Source of the DNA: Petrosia ficiformis
Lineage: Eukaryota; Porifera; Demospongiae; Haplosclerida; Petrosiidae
DNA length: 64,000 nucleotides
Assembly (NCBI GenBank): GCA_947044365.1
Contig: OX345637.1
Coordinates: 8,989,076-9,053,075, forward strand
Direction: 5' to 3'
The translations under genes were made by a program, and so were the position numbers. The notes under the pieces are model-generated. The model had not been told where the DNA came from, did no database searches, and saw only the letters and a program-made list of their open reading frames with translations. Below, piece after piece: positions 1 to 10,500 of this stretch (positions are counted from its first letter, which is position 1; every line of letters starts with the position of its first letter).

Positions 1-3000
1 GCAATGCAATGATAATGACAATGATAATGATGATGATCAGTAAAATAGAAACTGTTCCTCCAACTACACCAATAATTGTTGGTAAGAGGATACCTGAAAA
101 GGAAATCAGTTCAAACTAAACTATAGAGTATACAACTTAACTTACCAGGTGGTTCTGTAGTTGGAGTTGGTGATGTTGTTGTTAATGTTGTTGTTACTGT
201 TGGTGATGGTGTTGTTGTTCTTGATGTTGTTGTAGATGTTGATGTCATTGTTGATGATGATGATGTTGTCATTGTTGATGCTGTTGAAGACAGACAGTAT
301 ATAACATGCCAATTGTCAGAAGAAGCAACAACATACATAAAACAACATAATATGGAGAAAAACTAAATGTATGATTGTTTTGTGATAAAAGTAGTTAAAA
401 GTTAAGTGAAAGCTTCAGTACCACCAGCTGAACACATAAATCAAAATTGCACCCAAAATGGTGGTGGATAAGAGCCTTGCTTTGTGTTACCAGCTTTTTA
501 AACTTTTAGTATGTAGAATGAACTGAAGGCTGATTGTATGAATATCTTTTATATTTCATAACAGCAAAAAGGTGAGGTAGTATTTCATATTTTACTGCAA
601 ATGAGTTACGATTTATTTTTGTGATTGCAGTAATTATGGTACTAAACTATTATTATGAACAGATATCCAGATAGGATTCATCCAGCCCTAATATATATTG
701 TTGGCTTCCTGTACAAAATGGTGGAACAACAAGTGTTTATACAGAGGGGCATATTACATGCTTTGTGAATTAGATGTGTATAATGTGTACAATGAAATAA
801 CGTAAAATAATTTATTTCAAAAAGTATATATTTCAAGGAGAGGGGGATATACATGTAGGTGGAAGGTTGTCGTTAGGTTCAGATAGAGAAACAATCTTCT
901 CAAAAATAAATGAATTATGAATACAAATTATTTTTATAGTGTGCAGGGCCATTCTTATAATTGCTTTCCACAGGGTATATATATATGTTTGTGGCCACCT
1001 ACGTGAGTATGCATTGAATACATAGTTAAGGAAGTTGCATCATTCCAGGGAGGGCTTGCTCAATTAATGGGGGTGGCACACGCACTCGAGCTACATACAC
1101 ACCAGCAGGAAGATTTAGGAAGAATGTAAAACTAAAACTAATACTAATAACTGTTGTATATAGCAAAGAAACAGTATACAGCTAATGCAAAAATCTTTAA
1201 CAGTTAAGTATAACAAGTTGTTGAGTTTCAGACACAAGGCGGTCATCATTTAGAACCTTGAAGGAGTACTTCCATTTGTGTGCACAGTCACACTTCTACA
1301 GGTGCAAGTTTTTGAGTACACAGAAAGGTAGAGACACTAGTGCCATCAGCAATGATTGATACATAGTCATTGTAAAGCAATTATAGGGATACGTTTTTCA
1401 CAATATATCTTGTTTCTCTATATATTCATGTAGAAATGCATTATTGACATTAAAGTGTACACATTAACACTACTCACATGGAGGAGGTGATGTTCTAGTG
1501 GTTGATATTGTCCCTGTGGTAGTTGTACTCAGTGACACTTTCTTAAATAGAAACACACCCTCAAGAACATCTGTTTCATTATCAATAGCTTGTATTGTAA
1601 GAATTCCATCTGAAGTTACATTATAGTCTCTAGTTACCATTGTTTCAAAAATAGTTGGATAATAGTCAATACAGTTCATCATATTAACACACACACGACA
1701 GCCAGCACCAACATCATTAGTAGCTAGTTCACATGATATTGTATGTGTAATACCACTTCCAGTAACAGTAGCATCAATGATATATCCAATACCTAATAGT
1801 GTATGTATTGTATCATAATTATGTCTGACTAAATTAAATGTTATTACTAACCAAATGATTCAGAATATACAACAGAGGAGTTAACTGATGGATACCGGGC
1901 TACTACACCTGCAATATATGTTTTGTTTGGAGAATTTGAATCTATCAGACTTGATACATCAAGTGTTATATTAGTAGTAGTAGTAGTATTACTAACACTT
2001 CCAATTGTTACTTGATACTCAATCACACTTTCACCATTACTTGACTATGGAAATTTACTAACTGAATATGAACACACAAATAATCACATTAACTTACGCT
2101 CCATTTAACAATAGCAAATGTATTGAAACCATATTTTATTACTTCAACAACATCAACATTTGATGGAGGAAAACCTTTAATTTGAATATGACTTCATGAA
2201 TTATAACATTAATATAATATTACCTGTAATACAGGTTGTCTCATCACTACTAGAACCTATTATATTACTTGCAGTCACATTAAATGTATATTGTGTTCCT
2301 GAATTGAGCATATTAATGTTCAAGAAATCATTATCAATGAACATGCTCAAAATAGGATCTAAATCTGTTTCTTGAGTATCATTAGTTATTGATAATGTGA
2401 CATTAACTATTGGGACACATACTGCCACATAAGGATCACCACATGTTACATTACAACTTGTGAATAAACAAGAACAGGAACAATTGAAAGAACCTGGTGA
2501 AACTATATAAATATATTTAATAAAACACGCATAATTGAAGTAATGACAACTTCACTTACATCCTATAGTGAGTGTTGTAATATCACTAGCAGCAGATGCT
2601 CCAACTATAACAGCAACACATTGTAGAGTTGCTTGATTTAGTATATTAGACACTGAAGATACATTTATTGTTAAACCTTCATCAGGATTAATCTCATATC
2701 CATCAGGTAGAGTTTCACCAGAAGTTAATTGAATCATTGTCTCATCAATAAACATGATATCCCATCTTTGTACAGCACTAATAATTACATTTGAATCAGT
2801 AATATTGTTCTTTGTTAAACATGGTATTAGAATATCTCCACCATCAGGTACACAATAATATCCTTCAGGTCCTGTTTCTATGACTGAAAAACAAAAACAA
2901 ATTAAGTATGGACAAAACAAATGTTTTTACATCTGCTAGTCATTCTCTATACAGTTCAAAAGGGAATATAGGTATGACAAATGTATAAATACTAAATAGT

Positions 3001-4325
3001 TTAGGAACAGGTTAGGAGGATACATGTACATTAATCAATTAATAATTTAATGATAAACACAACTATAAAACCAACAAGTGCCTAAAAAAAGTAAAAATAA
3101 TTACGACAGTGTGCTTCTCTAGAGCAGATGAAGTTACAGGAGGTATGCAAACTTCTACATGAAATCATTCATTGCAGTTATTACACTGAATAATCTTCAT
3201 CTTCATTTCTGGCAACTTCCAAACACAATACACTTTTATCTAGTATTCTCAATGGCCTGGACAAAATGATCCTTCATTTTTCTTTGTTCAAAGAAATGGG
3301 TTTATTTCATTTGCTAAGGCAGTGGCAGATGCCTAAACAAAATAAGTTCCTTTTTGCACTATTTACATGCAACTTTGAGCATGAAACAATCAATAAAAGA
3401 ATAACTTCACCCTCATTGTAGTTATTGTAACATAAAATTAATATTAGAGCCAACTCACTCTGTCCGATAATAACCGTCTTTCTTTTCCAAATCTATCACT
3501 CAGGTTAGCGCCATACGTTTGATGGGCGTAACAATAATTTCAATACTTTATAGTCAAAAGGGAATCATTCATGCACAGATGGTCATCCAGCTCAGTTTAC
3601 ATAATTTTTTTGCTTACATGGGAATGTGTTACTATGAGCTTATAGTGTATATTCTAGATATGCAAGTATGTATATTGTATTGTGACTAATTATTAAAAAA
3701 TAGCTCTGGATCCATTTAAATTAATGAGTGTGTTAGATTACAAATGGTGTCCTAATGTAGGTAGCTAAGCTGCTGTAGTGGCTGAAACTATGCATTGACT
3801 AGGTCAAGAAGCACAACATTATGACAATTGTTAAAGTGAATCTAAGTTTAAATAAAATTTGTATTTTGCTAAAACTACTTTGATAGTTTCAAATAAGGTA
3901 TTTTCTGAATAATAATTGATGATGATGATGATCTAGTAGTTTTGCCACTCAACAGTTCTCTATTTTAGGAATAATTTCTGGTCATTTACATAGAGGATTT
4001 GTTTATCCATAAAAACACTCAATATCAAAAAGTATGTGTCTATCAAGACTTATCCTATATATATATATATATATATATAATATAATTATATTAGTAGAGA
4101 TTTCAGCTCATCACTCAGTTGCAAGTGAGGAGCCTGATACCCCAGAATGGGAACTGAATTGGAAATTTCATCTGTACCTGGCCGACCCCTTGTAGTTAAC
4201 ATTAATTTTCTCTTCTTAAAATGTAAAAATCCCTTTATACATGTATATTCACACTTACATGGTACTTGTACACACTCTCCAGTTAGAAAGAGAAAGACCA
4301 ATACAAAGAAATAACTGCACTCCAT
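1..4325 (-). CDS. Gene A: Ig/FN3 single-pass receptor, 3' end outside window
   Basis: Predicted cell-surface receptor. Exons I can join: 4325-4259 (leader, MECSYFFVLVF...), 2883-2560 (Ig domain; Cys, Trp and a second Cys in ATLQC), 2502-2224 (Cys-rich start, then FN3 strands ending in TFNVTASN), 2174-2098 and 2044-1852 (FN3 split by a phase-0 intron after KWS), 1792-1478 (Cys-containing beta-rich module), 280-146 (Thr/Ser stalk ending TTEPPG) and 93-1 (membrane span, GVVGG followed by a long Ile/Val run). Borders fit GT-AG and the phases agree from leader to membrane exon. An in-frame Met at 4343 is an alternative start; I chose 4325 because it gives a short hydrophobic leader. The cytoplasmic tail lies beyond the left edge. 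Same exon plan as genes B, C, D and F. Ligand unknown. Confidence 0.8.
930..1415. repeat. Interspersed repeat R1 copy in gene A intron
   Basis: This stretch of the 281-1477 intron resembles 34095-34580 and, reversed, 34650-35000. Shared landmarks are a block around 'gggccattcttataatt', a block ending 'ttgagtacacagaaaggta' and 'gatacatagtcattg'. A shorter piece with 'cccattaattga...gagccc' recurs at 10187, 34945 and 38025. No coding sequence seen. Probably a non-autonomous element; its ends are not defined. Confidence 0.6.
2884..4258. other. First intron of gene A, no exon seen
   Basis: A 1.4-kb intron between leader and Ig exon. It holds a short TA run near 4056-4080 and a partial R3-type repeat near 4098-4140 (the 'gagatttcagctcatcac' motif shared with 20330, 37190 and 39870). 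I see no further exon. Confidence 0.45.
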
Positions 4326-4343
4326 CTCGTCAATAGACTGCAA

Positions 4344-4854
4344 TTAACGGGCTTGAGTACACACCCAAAAATATCCTCCAGTATCTTTTTCGTATTCTTA
4401 CGAGCACTCTCTAGATCCTTGCGTTTACGGAGGGCAGACTCAGGACCACGGTTGTTTTTACTGGGCACTTAGTCTTTAATTAAATAATTACGGTATATAT
4501 CAAACATACTTAGCAACTAACCAACAATTTTTCATACCGTTGCTATGGACGCTCCTCCTTGGTAATCATATTCATAGTATAAAAACACATTCCAACTACA
4601 CATTATACATCTCTAAGGCAACATACATACAACCACGCATGCATAACTTGTGAACTGCACATTGTTCCAGCTGCTCCAATGTTTTGAAAGTGTTGCAAGT
4701 GGGTCCTGTTTGCAGCCATATACCTCAAACCACAAAGTTTTCACAACTGTAATTCACATTGCAGATCAAAGATAGAAGGTAACACTATACATATATACAT
4801 TGCCACTTATTTTATTTAAGCTGCAAATGAACATATCATTAATACAATAATAGA
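4344..4854. other. Intergenic space between divergent genes
   Basis: About 500 bp separates the leader of gene A (minus) from the RAG1-like ORF (plus), so it probably holds both promoters. A short minus ORF (4283-4468) with a Lys/Arg-rich start overlaps the leader exon in another frame. I do not recognise it and do not call it. No clear TATA box. Confidence 0.3.
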
Positions 4855-5400
4855 ATGGAGTTAGATGACCATCTGGAGGCCTTGGAAAAGTTATGTCGGG
4901 TGTGTGGTGGAAACATCAACAAATACAGAGTCAAATATGTTTGTGAAGAACATGCTGACAATCTTAGAATCACATTTCATCTTTCCATCCTGACCGATCA
5001 ACCAGACGTTCATCCTAGACTGTTCTGTGACTGTTGTTACGCCGTGATGAAGCGTAAAATTACTGCAATGGAAAACAACAAAGTGTACCTTCCATCAATA
5101 GATCTCTTTGTATGGGAACAACACACACATACACACACATGCACTACATGTAATCAAGTTAAATCAGTTAAGAAAGGAGGAAGACCAAAAAAGGGTAGGA
5201 AGAATAGAGGGAAACCACAGCTTGATAGCTGTCATGATCTTATTGCCCATACCAAACAAATCTCTCCTGAAGCATTCAATCTTCTGAGTGAATGTCACTC
5301 TTTCTATAACAGCAAAGAAATAGAAGACAATTTACAGAAGTTAGGTAAAACAAAACAACGTAAATACAAACATAAGTGTTACTATATCCTTTCTTTTTAA
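4855..5400 (+). CDS. RAG1 N-terminal-region-like zinc-binding protein
   Basis: A 181-residue ORF. Near residue 14 is LCRVCGG (a C-x2-C). Around 53-65 is HPRLFCDCCYAVMKRK, and at about 88-98 W-x2-H-x-H-x-H-x-C-x2-C. Order, spacing and flanks (VYLP before the Trp) match the pre-RING zinc-binding N-terminal region of vertebrate RAG1, as I recall the family. A basic KKGGRPKKGRK follows, an AT-hook-like string resembling the GGRPR motif of the RAG1 nonamer-binding region. No RING finger and no DDE core is seen in the ORF or downstream. Free-standing RAG1 N-terminal domains are known from invertebrate genomes and transposons (N-RAG-type). It may be a host gene, a domesticated domain or a transposon piece. 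Possible donors near 5345 would allow splicing onwards. Confidence 0.65.
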   Translation: MELDDHLEALEKLCRVCGGNINKYRVKYVCEEHADNLRITFHLSILTDQPDVHPRLFCDCCYAVMKRKITAMENNKVYLPSIDLFVWEQHTHTHTCTTCNQVKSVKKGGRPKKGRKNRGKPQLDSCHDLIAHTKQISPEAFNLLSECHSFYNSKEIEDNLQKLGKTKQRKYKHKCYYILSF

Positions 5401-5401
5401 C

Positions 5402-5765
5402 AGAAATCTCTTTTACCTAACTGACCGCAGCGATACGGGTGGAGCTCATGATCGATTTTACCTTACAGACAGCAAACATACTCAAACCTTCTTACTCCAA
5501 GACTTTAAAAGTTTGGGAAAGGTGTAGTGGAGTATTTTGAAGAATTGAATGTTGATGTAGATATAAATCAGCTGCTAATAAAACAATATGCATATGACTA
5601 ATGATTACTTCCAGAAGGATGCTTTCTGACCTGATCCTTTATTATAGCTACCAGAGGGCTGATAACAAGAATTGACAGACTGCAATCCATCAGTTCTGAG
5701 ACTATCAAAGATAGATGGCAAGCATTTTAATCAAAAATCTGACCCCAATGCCAAGAAAGTCGTCG
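5402..5765 (+). pseudogene. Decayed coding-like stretch after RAG1-like ORF
   Basis: Directly after the RAG1-like ORF, frames containing FYLTDRSDTGG, FLLQDFKSLGK and EYFEELNVDVD are open but joined only by frame changes. Near 5680-5760 a piece reads SSETIKDRWQAF and then, one frame over, DPNAKKV. The nucleotides coding DPNAKKV recur near 6333-6358, where they continue as VIEVYSGITDIHIT. It looks like remains of a gene or transposon ORF, possibly once joined to the RAG1-like exon. Family not recognised. Confidence 0.35.
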
Positions 5766-5879
5766 TAGTCACAATGAATATTATTATTTGTTTATGAATA
5801 TGATTATCATTGTTATGAATATTATTATCAGCTGTGAAAATTAGAGAAGAAGTTGACAGAGCAGATTTTGGAACTGAAC

Positions 5880-6055
5880 TTCACTACTGACTAACTCAGT
5901 TGTAAAATGTATGTGAGAATAGCATTTGGTTCTAATCCAAGTACTGTGAACTGATCTATTGTAGAACTTTTATATGAGATAACTGATGAAGGATTGATTT
6001 TGGAATAATTTACATCTATTTTCGATTGAATTATTAAATCTTCAAGGAGCACAGG
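5880..6055 (-). pseudogene. Receptor beta-module fragment, inverted
   Basis: Read on the minus strand, this matches exon 5 of gene F: LLEDLII, NPSSVISYKS and GLEPNAILTY correspond to IPENLII, IPSSIVSYKS and GLEPNAVLTY. A stop follows and there are no flanking exons. It lies in the opposite orientation to the adjoining fragment at 6085-6565. Confidence 0.7.
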
Positions 6056-6084
6056 TAATTTTCCTAATAAATAATTGGTATGAG

Positions 6085-6565
6085 TCGTACTGTAACTACA
6101 ACCACCACAATGTCATCACTCAGCACTACCAGAAGTACATCATCAGGTAATTTGTATTGTGAGCATTAATATTAAATTCCATTCTCATTTATTAGTATCA
6201 ATGAGTACTTCTACATCTACTCCTTGTGTTATTAACACTGAATGTTCAGGTGATTATAATAATAATAACCCCATTGATGATAACAATTATTATTATTTAT
6301 TAGGTTTATCAGCTCCATTGTATTAATCAAACACCTGACCCCAATGCCAAGAAAGTCATTGAAGTGTACTCTGGCATCACTGACATACATATTACAGGAT
6401 AGGAACGTCTGGAGACTCTCATCACTGGTATGACAGCAATTATGAATATTTCTGTGTCGTCCATTATTTCATCTCTTCTTCTTGTTTATTTGTGTTGTTG
6501 GAAAAGTAATCTATCAACACTACTAGTCCAGTGTATGAGACCAGCCCCTTTACCTGATTTTATCA
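6085..6565 (+). pseudogene. Receptor stalk/TM/tail fragment (gene F-like)
   Basis: The plus strand resembles 47985-48415 of gene F in order: 'ggtatgagtc' then Thr-rich TTSTTR-type stalk, intron, STSTPCV exon, 'aggtttatcagctcca', then a degraded membrane exon (SSIISSLLLVYLCC) and a piece matching NTTSPVYET. A roughly 110-bp foreign piece (6320-6420) carrying the DPNAKKV-coding repeat interrupts it, and stops break the tail. A dead copy. Confidence 0.7.
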
Positions 6566-7340
6566 CTTCATTATAGCTCTTATATAATTATGTAGTCTTA
6601 GTTTGATTGGAATATTCTCATTCACTATAATAAATAGTATTTAGTAGTGACAATAGATTGAATGTAGATTATAATTATGTGTATTCATATTCACTTCACT
6701 TAATTAATATTCAGATGCATGGTGATGCAGAGTAAGAACAATGTTATTATGACAATAATTGTTAAGTACAAAGGGGTGGGTATAAAATATTACATAGAGA
6801 AGAAGTACTGTATCAAGTCTGCAAGCGAACGCTGTTTTTCATTTATTCTCCCAACATCCCTTTCTCTCTCACTAGAAGCAGCTAGAAAGCAAGTATATAC
6901 ATCACACATACACATCAACATCCCGTTCTAATCTCCTTTTACATTTTTTCTACCCTAAGCTAACTTCAAAGTAACATCAAAGGGTGGACACTTGAATCAA
7001 AGCACAGCCTGGCCACATCCAACAATGCGTAGGTGTTTTGGACAATAGAGTGCCGACATGCCACCACCACATTGTATACTCTTGTAATCTACAGTAATTT
7101 GGGGTGTGGTACATCCAAGATCCAGTGAATGTAGTTTAAATTTAGTATTCTATTAAGTTGATTACACTTCCTCTCTGACAGGAAGTTGTAAAACTGTGAG
7201 AATATATATATTATATATACATTAAAACCTGTGAAAAGCAATCAAACCTCCCAACCTTGTTCGCATGCTTTTTGGGCTTTGACATCCCTACATCTTCTTT
7301 CATTTTATTGGAAATGTTTTTTATTATTCTTGTAGTCTAT
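6566..7340. other. Gene-free stretch with repeat R2
   Basis: No credible exon. Near 7245-7330 is a copy of repeat R2 ('ccttgttcgcatgctttttgggctt...'), also present at 20990-21075 and 43575-43650. Confidence 0.45.
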
Positions 7341-7344
7341 AATT

Positions 7345-7500
7345 ATTAATTAACTACATGTACATGTACAATACAATAGTAATATTAGTACAAACGATTT
7401 AGTATAGTATATAATTATTAATTAACTACATGTACATGTATAATACAATAGTAATATTAGTACATATGATTTAGTATAGTATATAATTACATGTATTAAT
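7345..7500. repeat. Two-copy ~70-bp tandem repeat beside gene B tail exon
   Basis: The block 'attaactacatgtacatgta...agtaatattagtaca...gatttagtatagt' is present twice. The same two-copy block is at 32645-32985, beside the corresponding tail exon of gene D, where a MITE has split it. So the introns as well as the exons of the B and D 3' ends share ancestry. Confidence 0.75.
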
Positions 7501-7520
7501 TAAATTATAGCACAACTTAC

Positions 7521-10500
7521 GCTGGCTCATTTCTATTTACCAATGGAATAGGTTTATTTTTATCTGTAAAAGAAATGAACTAATAAAATTAAGCAGTGCT
7601 TCCCTAACAAAAACAAGTGCAAAATGTCTATCATAATAAACTAATTGTACTTCTCTATGGGAAACTCATCATTACTGATTTTGATCATGCGTGTCATTTT
7701 AGTTGAGTTCAGTTTTGTAAAGGGAAACACTACTAAATATTATTTTGGGTATATTACACATACTTTGTCTACCATCAAGATGCACTACATGGGGAGGTGA
7801 TGTATACATAATGTATTCTAAATATTGACTTACCTTCAGAATGCTACCTGTTTCGGTACCATACAAAAATAATGACAATGATAATGATGATGACAATGAT
7901 CACTAAAATAAGTGCTCCAACTACACCTCCAATAACTGGTCCTATGAGAAATACTAAAGGGAAAATCAGTTTAAAATTAAACTGTAAATTATACAATCAT
8001 TTAACTTACCAGGTGGTTCTGTAGTTTGAGTTGGTGATGTTGATGGTGATTCTATTTGATATAAAATAGTATTTATCACACAAGTATAGAATGAATTTAA
8101 AATTAAAAACAAGCAGTACATGTAGGTATACTTGAGTCAATATCATGTACATGTAGATACACTTGAGTCAATACATGTACATGTCATGTAGGTACACTTG
8201 AGTCAATACATGTACATGTAGGTATACTTGAGTCAATACATGTACATGTAGGTACACTTGAGTCAATACATGTACATGTAGGTACACTTGAGTCAATACA
8301 TGTACATATAGGTACACTTGAGTCAATACATGTACATATAGGTATACTTGAGTCAATACATGTACATGTAGGTACACTTGAGTCAATACATGTATATGTC
8401 ATGTAGGTACACTTGAGTCAATACATGTACATGTAGGTACATGTACACTTGAGTCAATACATGTACATATAGGTATACTTGAGTCAATACATGTACATGT
8501 AGGTACACTTGAGTCAATACATGTACATGTAGGTACATGTACACTTGAGTCAATACATGTACATATAGGTATACTTGAGTCAATACATGTTCATGTAGGT
8601 ACACTTGAGTCAATACATGTACATGTAGATATACTTGAGTCAATACATGTAACATGCATACTCAATATACCTGACATATTCCAGTGAAAATACTAAACAT
8701 AAAAGTGAGTAGCAAGTAACAATATATATGTGACAGGTACACATATACAGGTAATATGGTATTTGAAAATGTACAAATGGAATATGTACTATAATTATAT
8801 AATAAATATGTCAATTAATTATACATGTTGACATCACACTCATATCTAAAAACATAATACCTGATGAAGGTGTAGTCGATGATGTAATAGTAGTAGAAAG
8901 ACTTGTAGACGGAGCAGGTGACACAGTGAAACTACTACTAGTATGAGTCATACCAATAGTAATAAAAGAACTCATATCTTCAGACACAACTTGTAGATTA
9001 TATGTCAGAACAGCATTTGGTTGTAGATCAGTTAATGAAAACATTCCTGTTGTATTAGTCACATATGACACACGTGATGGGTTAATGGAAGGAATGTTTA
9101 TATTCAATTCAACCATCAAATCATCTAGTAGAACATGCTCTGCTGTGGTATACTCTATTACAGCTGTTGCAATAGTCAGTTCTGTAACCTCATCATCCCT
9201 AAGCCAGGATGCAACTTGAAAATAAAATAACATTATAATAATAATTATTGTTAATCAATTGGTAATATTATAAACTCACCAAAATCAACCTTTCTCTTAT
9301 TACTACTGCCAACGATATTGTTTGCAAAAACCTCTATATTATATATATCATCCTCATCAACTTCTATAGTATAATCACATGTACTAGTATCAATATCTTC
9401 AGTAGAATATGTGTTTCCAGACTCAATAATATTCACTGTGTAGTTATTAATAGGTGGTGTGGTGATAGGATCAGTAATAATGGGACATGGCTGTAAATAT
9501 GAAACAGAATAAGAAAATTGTGAATGAATATAATTATATTTATGTGCTAAGGTTTTGCTGACTGAAAAATATTTGTTTCTCCACTGTTGCAAAGATATCA
9601 TACATTGGCAAAATTTTCTATTTGAAGTAAATTTAAATGTAACCATGCTTTACAACATCTTAGAAAAATAAAGAAAAATGGAACACTGAATGCCCAGTCT
9701 TAAGAACCGGGAATGGTGGGTTAAAAATCTTTGATGGCATGTACATGTACATGTATTAGTTGCTGAATCCACCATTCAATAAATATTATTAGAGTGCAAC
9801 AAGTCTTTTATGTATTCATGTAGTATCACAGATACACACATCTATATCTAGTTTCTCCATTTTTTCAATGAATGTACATGTAAATAATCCATAAAATTCC
9901 ACTTGCTTTGATGAAACACTTTTTATTGTCTGACATTGATTAACTCTCAACACATGGGTGGAGGGATACAGTAATATCTTTGTGTTAGTTGCTGTTTGCT
10001 TTGTTTTAACAGATTTTTGTTTATACACACTTGGTGAATTAATGGATATGACATGTAAAGGAATGCATGCTTGAGCTACAGAAAGCACTACTGTACTCAG
10101 AAACTGTCTATAAAAGACACAACAAAACATTTGGGAAAATATTTCAATGATAAGGTGAGGAAAAACTACATTATTATACTACATGCCACACCCATTAATT
10201 GACCGAGCCCTTGGAATGATGCAACTTTCTTAACATATACAACGATATGATACAAATATGTGACTCAGGCAGATATATAAATAAATAGATTCAACTCTGT
10301 GGAAAACATAGGTTTTAGGATTATTGAGGCTTTCAACAATAACGAAATAATACAAATGCAATCATAGGGATATAATTTTTTTTGTACTTTCCCTTTTGGG
10401 GTCATAAAACAAAGACAACTATGTAGTTACTTTTATTGTAGCATTGTTTTAGTTAACTATAACTAAAACTAAAATAATTTTAGTTAGTGACTCTAGGCAC

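Noticed and set aside
4283..4468. Minus ORF with Lys/Arg-rich start overlapping the gene A leader
   Set aside because: It overlaps the leader exon in another frame, has no splice partner and no recognisable domain.
4855..5400. Possible complete RAG1 or RAG transposon
   Set aside because: No RING finger, no DDE core, no RAG2-like kelch ORF and no Transib-type ends were found nearby; only the N-terminal-like region is supported.
8168..8655. Three long minus-strand ORFs of repeating Val-His-Val-Leu-Thr or Cys-Ile-Asp units
   Set aside because: They are translations of the 30-bp minisatellite, which stays open in several frames; no start, splice or codon evidence of a gene.
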